Origin: Hymenobacter lapidiphilus
GTDB taxonomy: Bacteria > Bacteroidota > Bacteroidia > Cytophagales > Hymenobacteraceae
Direction of reading: 5' to 3'
Length of the DNA stretch: 55,646 nt
Assembly (NCBI RefSeq): GCF_013377885.1
Contig: NZ_JABKAU010000031.1
Coordinates: forward strand, 1-55,646
Part shown: positions 34,491 through 42,023 of the stretch, piece by piece
Layout of the letters: every line of letters starts with the position of its first letter
Numbering within the stretch: the stretch's first letter is position 1
Program-made: the position numbers and the translations under genes
The notes under the pieces: generated by a model
The model's input: the letters and a program-made list of their open reading frames with translations, nothing else
What the model was told of the DNA's origin: nothing
The model's database searches: none

Positions 34491-35147
34491 ATGCACGCTG
34501 CCGCCGACACCTACCGCCACCGAGGCATGCGCCGCACGCTGGTGGAGGAGTTGCGCCGCAAGGGCATCCGCGACGAGCAGGTGCTGGCGGCCATCGGGGC
34601 GGTGCCGCGCCACCAGTTCTTCGCCGCCGGCTTCCAGTCGCACGCCTACCACGACAAAGCGTTTCCCATCGGCGAGGGCCAGACCATCTCGCAGCCCTAC
34701 ACCGTGGCCTACCAAACGGAGTTGCTGCGCATCGGCCCGCAGGATAAAGTGCTGGAAATCGGGACTGGCTCGGGCTACCAGTGCAGCGTGCTGCTGCAGC
34801 TCACGCCCCACGTGTTCAGCATCGAGTACAACGCCGTGCTGTTCGAGCGCACCGCCCGCCGCCTGGCCGGGCTGCCTCAGCCGCCCCAGCTATTCTGCGG
34901 CGACGGTTCGCTGGGCCTGCCCCAGCACGCACCGTTCGATAAGATACTGGTAACCGCCGGTTCGCCCACGCTACCCCGGCCGCTGCTGCAGCAGCTGCGC
35001 GTGGGCGGGGCGCTGGTTATTCCGGTGGGCGATGCTACCCGCCAGCGCATGGTGCGTGTGGTGCGCGAGAGTGAGGATGAATTCTCGCGCCAGGAGCTGG
35101 AAGAATTCCGCTTCGTGCCGCTGCTGGGCAAAGCCGGCTGGGGCTAG
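34491..35147 (+). CDS. pcm: Protein-L-isoaspartate O-methyltransferase
   Basis: The 218-aa repair enzyme methylates isoaspartyl residues in damaged proteins using SAM. The family motifs are clear: FFAAGFQSHAYHDKAFPIGE, GQTISQPYTVAYQTELL, then the SAM loop VLEIGTGSGYQCSVL and the later FDKILVTAGSPTLP. ATG 34491 is preferred; a GTG at 34455 would add 12 Pro/Ala-rich residues. It is divergent from the sugar transferase gene with a compact intergenic region. Confidence 0.94.
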   Translation: MHAAADTYRHRGMRRTLVEELRRKGIRDEQVLAAIGAVPRHQFFAAGFQSHAYHDKAFPIGEGQTISQPYTVAYQTELLRIGPQDKVLEIGTGSGYQCSVLLQLTPHVFSIEYNAVLFERTARRLAGLPQPPQLFCGDGSLGLPQHAPFDKILVTAGSPTLPRPLLQQLRVGGALVIPVGDATRQRMVRVVRESEDEFSRQELEEFRFVPLLGKAGWG

Positions 35148-35160
35148 TGGTGAGTGAGTG

Positions 35161-35466
35161 AACGTTATTCAGAGCATCCTGCGCCTGGAGCAGGGACGAA
35201 GAACCTAGCGTGCCTGAGTACCCCTGCTTTCGAATCTGCTATTGAAGCTATTTGGGAAGTGCCGGGAATGAATTAGACCGTCATGCTGAGCGCAGCCGAA
35301 GCATCTCTACCGCTTCGTTGAACAGTCGTCGTGAAGCCTACGAGGCAATAGAGATGCTTCGGCAAGCTCAGCACGACGGTCCTTTCACTTCCTAAACCGG
35401 TTCATTACGACGTCAGCACGCGAGGTACTTCGTCCCTGCTCTAGGCGCAGCATGCGCTGAATGACG
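35161..35466. repeat. Family D inverted repeat split by a family A element
   Basis: Outer arms at about 35161-35216 and 35411-35466 are reverse complements of each other over more than 50 bases with a few changes (for example GAGCAGGGACGAAG in both, and ATTCAGAGC versus GCGCTGAAT). Between them lies a complete family A element (35244-35403). The order indicates that A inserted into D. Confidence 0.8.
35244..35403. repeat. Family A composite element, copy 6
   Basis: The outer arms TGAAGCTATTTGGGAAGT and ACTTCCTAAACCGGTTCA are diverged copies of the CTGTTTAGGAAGT repeat. The core arms are ACCGTCATGCTGAGC...GAAGCATCTCTACCGCTTCG and the complement ending GCACGACGGT. It is inserted in the middle of the family D repeat. 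Confidence 0.8.
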
Positions 35467-35530
35467 GTTACCCACTCCCCGAGTCACCGCTTACCTTTGC
35501 TCCTTCTTAAGTAGAACTCAACTCTTCCCG

Positions 35531-36082
35531 ATGACCCGCAAACCCAAGCCCGTTAAAGACTCGTTCGTTAGCATGACCGAGCTGGTGCTCCCCAACGATA
35601 CTAACACGCTCAACAACCTGATGGGCGGCCGCATGATGCACCTGATGGACGTAGCGGCGGCTATTTCGGCCCAGCGCCATTCCAACCGCATCGTCGTTAC
35701 GGCCTCGGTTGATAACGTTTCCTTCCGCGAAGGCATCAAGCTGGGCAGCGTCATTACGCTCGAAGCGCAGGTCACGCGCGCCTTCAGCTCCAGCATGGAA
35801 GTACATATTGATGTGTGGTCGGAAGACATTCCAAGCGGCACCAAGGTAAAATCCAACGAGGCCTTCTTCACCTTCGTCGCCGTCGACCAGTCGGGCCGCC
35901 CGATTGACGTGCCCGATGCCGTGCCCGAAACGGCCACCGAACAAGCTCTCTTCGATGGGGCACTGCGCCGCCGCCAGCTGCGCCTGGTGCTGGGCGGCCG
36001 CATGGCCCCGCAGGAGGCCACCGAACTCAAAGCCCTCTTCGACCTCGTAGCCCAGGCCGCCGAAGACGATACGGCTAGCTGA
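35531..36082 (+). CDS. Acyl-CoA thioesterase, hotdog fold
   Basis: The 183-aa protein hydrolyses acyl-CoA thioesters. It has the BFIT/YciA-like hotdog arrangement: LPNDTNTLNNLMGGRMMHLM with the conserved N/D and the central helix, then RIVVTASVDNVSFREGIKLG on the following strands, and VHIDVWSEDIPSG. The region NEAFFTFVAVDQ is the usual end strand. The substrate chain length is not readable. TACCTTTG at 35492-35499 is a plausible -7 promoter element 31 bases before the start. The gene is flanked by repeats on both sides. Confidence 0.9.
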   Translation: MTRKPKPVKDSFVSMTELVLPNDTNTLNNLMGGRMMHLMDVAAAISAQRHSNRIVVTASVDNVSFREGIKLGSVITLEAQVTRAFSSSMEVHIDVWSEDIPSGTKVKSNEAFFTFVAVDQSGRPIDVPDAVPETATEQALFDGALRRRQLRLVLGGRMAPQEATELKALFDLVAQAAEDDTAS

Positions 36083-36104
36083 ATGGGTAGCTGGTAGCTG
36101 AAGT

Positions 36105-36197
36105 AACGTCATGCTGAGCTTGCCGAAGCATCTCTACCGCTTCGTTGGATGTTACAGAGAAGCGGTAGAGATGCTTCGGCAAGCTCCGCATGACGTT
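36105..36197. repeat. Family A inverted repeat, copy 7
   Basis: The core arms AACGTCATGCTGAGCTTGCC and GGCAAGCTCCGCATGACGTT (with GAAGCATCTCTACCGCTTC inside) pair around a short loop. It starts 22 bases after the thioesterase stop codon. Confidence 0.85.
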
Positions 36198-36251
36198 CTT
36201 ATCGGTTTCACCGAGTTTCTGAACAGTTTCTCCGTTGCCGGAGTGTTTTAC

Positions 36252-36289
36252 CCACAGCCCGCGAAATACTTTGGTTTCGCGGGCTGTGG
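36252..36289 (+). terminator. Terminator between thioesterase and Pro/Ala-rich gene
   Basis: Arms CCACAGCCCGCGAAA and TTTCGCGGGCTGTGG enclose an 8-base loop and are followed by TCTTTTTA. This is a clear rho-independent terminator. Confidence 0.85.
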
Positions 36290-36350
36290 TCTTTTTATCG
36301 CCGTTCGGGAATACGTAAATTGCCCCTACGCCCCCACTCTGCTCTTTCGC

Positions 36351-37154
36351 ATGGACAACGCCGCCACGCTCGCCTTTTTCCAGAACTTCTACACGGAGGC
36401 TTCTCTCTATGTAGTGTCGGAGCCTACTGCCGCGCTACCGCCAGCAGCTGCACCGGCCGCCGCTCCGACCCCGTCGGTTTCGGCTACTGCGCCCCAACCG
36501 GCCGTGGCCAGGCCCGAACCGGCCCCGCTCCCGCCAATGCCGCCGGCCGTAGCGCCCGTAATTCCACCCACTCCGGTTGCGCCGGTTCCACCCACTCCGG
36601 TTGCGCCGGCTGTTGCGCCGGCTGTTGCGCCGGAGTCGGCAGCGGCGGGCCACGCGGCCGTAACGCTCACGTTGGCCCCGCTGCCGGCGGCCCCGGCGGC
36701 TCCGCCTTCGCAGCCGGGCCGGGTGCAGCCTACGCCCACCCAGTCACCGGTAGCGCATATCCCGTTTTCTACACTGGGCAGCAACTTCGGTGGCCTGGTT
36801 ATTCTGGTGCGGCTGCCCGAGGCCCAGTTCCGCAAGCTCCCGCGCAACGTGTTTCTCAATAACCTGCTCAAGGCGCTGCGCCTGATTATGGAAGACGTGG
36901 TGCTGGTGAACGTGGAGCACGACTCGTACCCCGTAGCCCTATGCAGCCTCCGCCAGCACCTGGCGGCGCGGCAGTTTCTGGCGTTCGGCAAAAATCTGCT
37001 CGATGTGGCCGTGTACACCACCCAGCCCTACGAGCCGGTCCTGCTCTACGGCGACACGGCCTTCCTCGGAGCCAGCGAAATTGAGATGCTCGAGTACGAC
37101 GCCGGCCGCAAAAAGAAGCTCTGGCAGTCGGTGCAGCGCATGTTTGGGGTGTGA
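36351..37154 (+). CDS. Pro/Ala-rich protein, possibly DNA polymerase III psi-like
   Basis: The 267-aa product starts at ATG 36351. A short N-terminal helix (MDNAATLAFFQNFYTEASLY) is followed by a Pro/Ala/Val-rich linker of about 110 residues, which includes repeated DNA blocks (36562-36632). A folded C-terminal domain begins near residue 140 (FGGLVILVRLPEAQFRKLPR) and ends LEYDAGRKKKLWQSVQRMFG. The ending resembles Bacteroidota proteins that I associate with the polymerase III psi subunit, but this is from memory and weak. A single-gene unit between repeats; role unknown otherwise. Confidence 0.6.
   Translation: MDNAATLAFFQNFYTEASLYVVSEPTAALPPAAAPAAAPTPSVSATAPQPAVARPEPAPLPPMPPAVAPVIPPTPVAPVPPTPVAPAVAPAVAPESAAAGHAAVTLTLAPLPAAPAAPPSQPGRVQPTPTQSPVAHIPFSTLGSNFGGLVILVRLPEAQFRKLPRNVFLNNLLKALRLIMEDVVLVNVEHDSYPVALCSLRQHLAARQFLAFGKNLLDVAVYTTQPYEPVLLYGDTAFLGASEIEMLEYDAGRKKKLWQSVQRMFGV
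36562..36632. repeat. Tandem coding repeats in the Pro/Ala linker
   Basis: Two near-identical blocks of TTCCACCCACTCCGG-TTGCGCCGG are followed by repeated CTGTTGCGCCGG units, encoding PPTPVAPV and APAVAPAVAP. Such a stretch is likely to vary in copy number by slippage. Confidence 0.8.
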
Positions 37155-37160
37155 CACCAA

Positions 37161-37302
37161 AGCTGTTCAGGAAGTTGCTGAAACCAACCCGCCCGCGATG
37201 CTGAGCCAAGCCGCAGCATCTCTACCGTATAAGTAACCAAGGTTAGCGCTGCGGTAGAGATGCTTCGACTGCGCTCAGCATGACGGACTATTTGACTTCC
37301 TC
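37161..37302. repeat. Family A element, copy 8 (partial outer arms)
   Basis: The left outer arm is AGCTGTTCAGGAAGT and the right outer arm is GACTTCCT, now eroded. The core (about 37194-37285) has GCGATGCTGAGC...GCAGCATCTCTACCG and CGGTAGAGATGCTTCGACTG...CAGCATGACGG. It lies between the Pro/Ala-rich gene and the convergent thioredoxin lipoprotein. Confidence 0.75.
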
Positions 37303-37314
37303 CCAGCCTCGTTA

Positions 37315-37358
37315 CAACAGCAACGGCCAGCCGCTTATGCGACTGGCCGTTGCTGTTG
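37315..37358. terminator. Hairpin between convergent genes
   Basis: Sixteen-base perfect arms (CAACAGCAACGGCCAG and its complement) surround a 12-base loop. There is no long T run, so terminator strength is uncertain, but the position before the minus-strand gene end fits. Confidence 0.65.
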
Positions 37359-37375
37359 ATTCATGCTTGCTTTTT

Positions 37376-38536
37376 CTACTTCAGCACCGAAGCCAGCTTG
37401 GCATCCAGCTCGGCGCCGCGCAGGTTTTTGCCCACGATGCGGCCCTGGGGGTCGAGCAGAATGGAGAACGGGATGGACTTGATGCCGTAGGTCTGGCCGG
37501 CGGCCGACTCCCAGCCTTTCAGGTCCGACACTTGCTTCCAGACCAAGCCGTCGGCCTGAATGGCTTTCAGCCACTTGGCCCGGTCCTGATCGAAGGAGAC
37601 GCCGTAGATTTCGAAGCCCGGACCCGCGTTTTTGTACTTGTTGTAGGCCCGCACAATGTTGGGGTTTTCCTGGCGGCAGGGGCCGCACCAGCTGGCCCAG
37701 AAATCGATGAGCACGTACTTGCCGCGCAGGCTGGTGAGGGCCAGCGGCGGCCCCTGGGGAGTGGGCAGGCTGATTTCGGGGGCCGTAGCGCCCGAAGCGG
37801 TAGTACGCAGACCGTCGAGGCGGGTGGCCAGGGCCTTGGTGTAGCGCGAGTTGGGGGCCGAAGTTTTCAGCACGGTGGCTACCGAGTCGGCCAGGGCAAA
37901 GTTCTCGTCGGGGTTGAGCACGTTGGCCATCACGAAGCCCGACACAATGGAGCCTGGGTTCTGGCGCACCAGCTGCAGCATCTGCTGCTGGCCCCGGCGC
38001 TGCAGGCTTTCAGCCCGGGCCTGAATGGCCTGCATGGAGTCGGTGCGGCCGGCCTGGGCGGCGGCAGCGTAGCGTTGCTCCAGAAGCGGCATAACCTGCT
38101 GCAGCTGCTGCTGATTGGCTTCGGCCGCTTTGTTTATCTGGCGCAGCAGCTCCGAATCGGGCGAGCCCTGCACGGTGTAGGTAGTGGGTAGCTTCTGGGC
38201 GTCGCCGGCGAGCTGTATGCGCTGGCCGGGGCCAAGTACTATCAGCGCCTGGTTCTGGTCAGTGGTTTTCACCTGATACAGGCCAGCTTCGGTCATCGGC
38301 CCCTTGAAAGTAAACTCGCCTTTCTCGTTTACAGTAGCCGTATCGCGCGACACGAACTGAGTTTCGCCCAACTCGGCCAGGTATACTTTGGTCCCGGCCG
38401 GGGCATTCTGGAACTGGCCACTCAGCTCATAGCTGGCCGCATCGGCCGCGCCGGCGGTAGTGGGCGTAGCGTTCTTGTTGCAGGCATTGGTCATGCCCAA
38501 CAGGGCACCAAAATAAAGCAGACTCTTCATGTTCAT
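37376..38536 (-). CDS. Thioredoxin-fold lipoprotein with DUF4369 domain (TlpA-like)
   Basis: The 386-aa product has a lipoprotein signal (Cys19 in GMTNAC). It has an N-terminal DUF4369-like beta domain (about residues 35-115, YELSGQFQNAPAGTKVYLAE), a helical Gln-rich middle and a C-terminal thioredoxin fold. That fold contains FWASWCGPCRQE (redox CxxC) and the cis-Pro segment IKSIPFSILLDP. Such proteins act in the periplasm on disulfides or haem/cytochrome maturation. ATG 38536 and ATG 38530 are equally possible starts. A second thioredoxin-like lipoprotein lies upstream on the same strand. Confidence 0.92.
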   Translation of the reverse strand: MNMKSLLYFGALLGMTNACNKNATPTTAGAADAASYELSGQFQNAPAGTKVYLAELGETQFVSRDTATVNEKGEFTFKGPMTEAGLYQVKTTDQNQALIVLGPGQRIQLAGDAQKLPTTYTVQGSPDSELLRQINKAAEANQQQLQQVMPLLEQRYAAAAQAGRTDSMQAIQARAESLQRRGQQQMLQLVRQNPGSIVSGFVMANVLNPDENFALADSVATVLKTSAPNSRYTKALATRLDGLRTTASGATAPEISLPTPQGPPLALTSLRGKYVLIDFWASWCGPCRQENPNIVRAYNKYKNAGPGFEIYGVSFDQDRAKWLKAIQADGLVWKQVSDLKGWESAAGQTYGIKSIPFSILLDPQGRIVGKNLRGAELDAKLASVLK

Positions 38537-38722
38537 TGATTAAGCTAAAATGCAACCTCCCCGGATGGGGGACATCGTATGGAGCGTTGCGCCGGAAACA
38601 GGGCGCAAGTTGCCGATTTTACCCCGAACCGAAAGGGGACCAGGCAGGCGTGCAACTAACGACGGATACGACAGGTTCCCAAGTCCGGCTACGGCCGCTG
38701 CCCGGCTCCTGGCCCGGCCTGG

Positions 38723-39277
38723 TTAGTCAAGCGGAATAAATTCTGAGATTTTCTGGCCCAGGTTGCGGCCCCGCAGGTTGCGCGCTAGCTCGTGGCCCCG
38801 TGGATCGAGCAGTACGGCCACGGGCGGCGGCTGCACCTCGTAGGCCCGGGCAGTCTCGCCCGATAGGTCTAGCGCCTGCGCCCAGGGCAGCTCTTCGGCG
38901 GTCAGCGCCGTGCGCCACTCGGCCTGGTCGGAGGCCTGCCACACACTCACGATAACTAGGCCCCGGTGACTGAACTGGTCGTAGAGCTTGCGCAGGTTGG
39001 CGTTTTCGGCCGCGCACTCGGTGCAGCCAACAGCTCGAAAATCGAGCAGCACGTAACTACCGCGCAGGCTCATTAGTGTCAGCTGCTTACCAGCAGCAGT
39101 CGGCAGGTCGAAATCAGGCGAGGCCGGGCGGTTGTCGCGCCGGTTCTGGGTGGCCGCGCCGGGTGTGGCCGGAGCGCCCAGCCGCTGGCAGCTACCCAGC
39201 AGCAGCAGCGCGGAAGCAGCCAAAATACCCGTTATCCTGCGTAGTGCGAAAGACCTTATACTGCAAATCTGAGCCAT
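38723..39277 (-). CDS. Thioredoxin-fold lipoprotein with CTEC motif
   Basis: The 184-aa protein starts at ATG 39277 (a GTG at 39283 is also possible). Its signal ends LLLLGSC with Cys30 as the lipid site. The mature part is a TlpA-like thioredoxin fold: LRGSYVLLDFRAVGCTECAA, followed by GLVIVSVWQASDQ. The usual CGPC active site is replaced by CTEC, and the cis-Pro region reads PPPVAVLLDPRG. CTEC would change the redox potential, and the protein may serve as a reductase or chaperone rather than a standard oxidoreductase. It shares strand and layout with the neighbour at 37376. Confidence 0.85.
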   Translation of the reverse strand: MAQICSIRSFALRRITGILAASALLLLGSCQRLGAPATPGAATQNRRDNRPASPDFDLPTAAGKQLTLMSLRGSYVLLDFRAVGCTECAAENANLRKLYDQFSHRGLVIVSVWQASDQAEWRTALTAEELPWAQALDLSGETARAYEVQPPPVAVLLDPRGHELARNLRGRNLGQKISEFIPLD

Positions 39278-39327
39278 TGCCACAAATTTTCTGGTGGAAT
39301 AAGGTCCTTCGCGCTGCAGAGGGCGGC

Positions 39328-39412
39328 GTAGGGGCGGGGCTTGTCCCCGCCCGCTGTTGAACGGACTCGTTGAGACGGGCGAACGGCGGGCGGGGACAAG
39401 CCCCGCCCCTAC
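39328..39412. repeat. Family B inverted repeat, copy 2
   Basis: The arms GTAGGGGCGGGGCTTGTCCC and GGGACAAGCCCCGCCCCTAC are perfect reverse complements, with CGCCCGCTGTT/AACGGCGGGCG inside. It fills the gap between the CTEC lipoprotein gene and gatB. Confidence 0.9.
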
Positions 39413-39424
39413 GGCACTTCCATT

Positions 39425-40885
39425 TTATCCGTCCAAGTGCTGGCGCAGCAGCTGGTTGGCTAGTTTGGGGTCGGCTTTACCGCCGGTCAGCTTCATCAGC
39501 TCGCCCATAAACATGCCGGTCAGGCTCTTTTTACCGGCGCGGTACTCGGCCACTTTGGCCGGGTTGGCGGCCAGCACCTGGGCAATCATGGCCTCCAGCG
39601 CCCCGGCATCCGACTGCTGCATGAGCCCTTGGGCTTCGGCGGCGGCGGCGGCGGTTTGGGCGGGGTTTTCGAGCAGATATGGGAACAGCTGCTTGCTGGC
39701 TACCGACTGACCCACCTTGTTCTCATCGATAAGCCCGATGATGTCGGCCAGATGCTGCGTGGTGAGCGGGAACTGGGCCAGGGTGAGGGCGCGCTCGTTG
39801 AGGTAGGCCTTCACCGGGCCGGTTACCCAGTTGGCGGCGGCTTTGGCGTTGGGGCTCAGGCGGGTCAGCTCATCAAAATATAAGGCCAAATCCTTCTCGG
39901 CGGTCAGCACCGAGGCGTCGTAGTCCGATAGGCCCAACTCGCCGGTGAAGCGGGCGTAGAGTTGCTGGGGTAGCGCCGGCATCTGCTGCTGCATACGGTG
40001 CAGCCAGGCGTCGTCGATGATAACGGCCGGCAGGTCGGGCTCGGGGAAGTAGCGGTAGTCGTTGAGCGTTTCCTTGCTGCGCTGGCCGACGGTGGTGCCG
40101 GTGGGGGCATCGAAGCCGCGGGTCTGGCTGTCGATAACCTCGCCGGCTTCGAGCAGCAGAATCTGGCGCTCAATCTCGTACTCGATGGCCCGCTGCACGT
40201 TGCGGAAAGAGTTCATGTTCTTCACCTCCACTTTCACGCCGAACTCGGTGGCGCCGTGCAGCATCACGCTCACGTTGGCGTCGCAACGCAACGAGCCTTC
40301 TTCCATGTTGCCGTCGCAGATGCCGAGGTACTCTACCAGCTTCTTAATTTCGGCCAGGTAGGCGTAGGCTTCCTCCGAGTTGCGGATGTCGGGCTCGCTC
40401 ACGATTTCGATGAGCGGCACGCCGGCCCGGTTCAGGTCTACGAGCGTTTCTGTTTCGCCGGCCAGGTGCATGCTCTTGCCCGCGTCCTCCTCCATGTGGA
40501 TGCGCGTCACGCCGATTTGCTTGGTTGCGCCGTCGGCCAGGCGGATTTCCACGTGGCCGTCGGTGCAGATCGGGGTTTTGTCCTGGGTTATCTGGTAGCC
40601 CTTGGGCAGATCGGGGTAGAAGTAGTTTTTGCGCGCAAACAGGTTGTCGCGCCGGATGTGGCAGTTGGTGGCCAGGCCCATTTTCATGGCAAACTCGATG
40701 GCCGAGTGGTTGACCTTGGGCAGCGTGCCGGGGTGGCCGAGCGTAATCACGCTCAGGTTATGGTTGGGCAGAGCGCCGTACTCGTTTTCGTCCGAAGAGT
40801 ACATCTTGCTGCGGGTCAGCAGCTGGGCGTGTACTTCGAGGCCGATGACGGGCTGGTATTTGGCTTTGAGGCTGTCGTCTATCAC
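39425..40885 (-). CDS. gatB: Asp-tRNA(Asn)/Glu-tRNA(Gln) amidotransferase subunit B
   Basis: GatB, 486 aa, is the kinase/transamidase subunit of GatCAB, which converts misacylated Glu-tRNA(Gln) or Asp-tRNA(Asn). Family text is clear: YQPVIGLEVHAQLLTRSKMY, LGHPGTLPKVNHSAIEFAMK, FYPDLPKGYQITQ, SLRCDANVSV, TRGFDAPTGTTVGQRSKE and YRYFPEPDLP. The C-terminal YqeY-like domain ends QLLRQHLDG. The only start near the N-terminus is the GTG at 40885, and it lies in a sequence (ATCTGTGATA) that resembles the arm of the GxxExxY cassette repeat. Confidence 0.95.
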   Translation of the reverse strand: MIDDSLKAKYQPVIGLEVHAQLLTRSKMYSSDENEYGALPNHNLSVITLGHPGTLPKVNHSAIEFAMKMGLATNCHIRRDNLFARKNYFYPDLPKGYQITQDKTPICTDGHVEIRLADGATKQIGVTRIHMEEDAGKSMHLAGETETLVDLNRAGVPLIEIVSEPDIRNSEEAYAYLAEIKKLVEYLGICDGNMEEGSLRCDANVSVMLHGATEFGVKVEVKNMNSFRNVQRAIEYEIERQILLLEAGEVIDSQTRGFDAPTGTTVGQRSKETLNDYRYFPEPDLPAVIIDDAWLHRMQQQMPALPQQLYARFTGELGLSDYDASVLTAEKDLALYFDELTRLSPNAKAAANWVTGPVKAYLNERALTLAQFPLTTQHLADIIGLIDENKVGQSVASKQLFPYLLENPAQTAAAAAEAQGLMQQSDAGALEAMIAQVLAANPAKVAEYRAGKKSLTGMFMGELMKLTGGKADPKLANQLLRQHLDG

Positions 40886-40925
40886 AGATGTACGCTGATT
40901 TTACGGCTGATTCAACTGATTACAG
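40881..40925. repeat. Fragment similar to the GxxExxY cassette repeat
   Basis: ATCACAGATGTACGCTGATT, then ACGGCTGATTCAACTGATTAC, is related in pattern to the 49-bp arm at 32256 (ATCACAGATGGTGCAGATG). It overlaps the gatB start codon. The similarity is moderate and only one side is visible. Confidence 0.45.
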
Positions 40926-41001
40926 GCGTGAAGATACTTAGCCGCCGGTGGAGTTAACCTGATGCGCGGACTAGTTTTAGTAAGCACAATAGGTTTTTGC
41001 T

Positions 41002-41790
41002 CTATTGAATTTTGAATGTAGCTGGCACACTGAAACGCACCGCTACCGGTTCGCCCTCCCGCTGACCCGGCGTGAAAGGTTTCAATTGGCGAACTGCCCG
41101 CACGGCGGCACCCTGCAGAGACGAATATGTGCGGCGTAATCCAGCCGATGCCCCCGCCGGTAGCTCGTGCGCCCGCACATCCTCCAGCTTACCATCTGCC
41201 CCGATAGTAAAGTTTACGATGACTACCCCTTGCACTCCGGCCCGCAGTGCATCAGGGGGGTAAATAGTGTTTCGGCCAATCGCGCGCAGGAGCGCCTCCT
41301 GCCCGCCTGGATAAACCGGCATCTCCGAGAAGGGGAAATATGCTATCGGCTGCCCATCAGGTCCGAAACATTCGCCCGTAGTAGGTTGCCCAGGCGTTAG
41401 TTGCTCTCGCCGCCGTAATACCCCGGTATCATAGTAAGTTTGACGAATTCCCCGTAACTCACCCAGCACAAAGGCTTCCTGCAGGCGGGGTTTGCCGTTT
41501 TCGTAAAATTCCAGGTGAGCCCCGTGCCATACCCGAGAGTCCTGTTTAAGGAAAGCCTGGTACGAATAAAGCTTGCCGCTGGGGAGCAAATAAAGCCTTT
41601 CTACACCCCGCGTGCTGTCAATCAGCGTCGTCTCTACCCGATACTTGGCCCCTTCGGGTGAGGATAAGCGGCGAGAGTATTGGTCCTGATACTCTGTAGT
41701 GCGTGTAATGCGCGCACTATCGGGCAAAGGGGCCGCCGCCAGTGAGCCAGCAGCCACAAGAAGTAGTATCAACAGTAGTTTGTATTTCAT
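41002..41790 (-). CDS. TonB C-terminal-domain protein with MORN-like repeats
   Basis: The 262-aa product has a signal peptide (MKYKLLLILLLVAAGSLAAA). It contains repeats resembling MORN/toxin-antitoxin-type text (GAHLEFYENGKPRLQEAFVL, RGIRQTYYDTGVLRRREQ) and a C-terminal TonB domain (YPPDALRAGVQGVVIVNFTI, then GKLEDVRAHE). It lacks the usual long N-terminal membrane anchor plus Pro-rich linker of TonB, so it may be a periplasmic or outer-membrane relative rather than an energy transducer. No ExbB or ExbD gene is nearby. Confidence 0.8.
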   Translation of the reverse strand: MKYKLLLILLLVAAGSLAAAPLPDSARITRTTEYQDQYSRRLSSPEGAKYRVETTLIDSTRGVERLYLLPSGKLYSYQAFLKQDSRVWHGAHLEFYENGKPRLQEAFVLGELRGIRQTYYDTGVLRRREQLTPGQPTTGECFGPDGQPIAYFPFSEMPVYPGGQEALLRAIGRNTIYPPDALRAGVQGVVIVNFTIGADGKLEDVRAHELPAGASAGLRRTYSSLQGAAVRAVRQLKPFTPGQREGEPVAVRFSVPATFKIQ

Positions 41791-41905
41791 AACAACGAAT
41801 GTAGTAGGCCTCTACAAATATTACCCGGTTCAGATGTACCAAACTATGCTGGCCGCACGCTTAAACCGGACAACGAATGCTCAAGATATTTTAGAAAGTC
41901 AAAAG

Positions 41906-42003
41906 CCCGTCATGCTGAGCGGAGCCGAAGCATCTCTACTGCTTTGTAGCCTAATTCCAGAGTAGCGGTAGAGATGCTTCGGCTCCGCTCAGCATGACGG
42001 GCC
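41906..42003. repeat. Family A inverted repeat, copy 9
   Basis: The core arms AGCCCGTCATGCTGAGCGGA...GCATCTCTACTGCT and AGCGGTAGAGATGCTTCGG...CAGCATGACGGGCCT pair well. The sequence TTTTAGAAAGTC just to the left resembles the outer arm. It lies between alaS and the TonB-like gene, 20 bases from the alaS stop. Confidence 0.85.
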
Positions 42004-42023
42004 TATTAATTTAACTAAGGATG

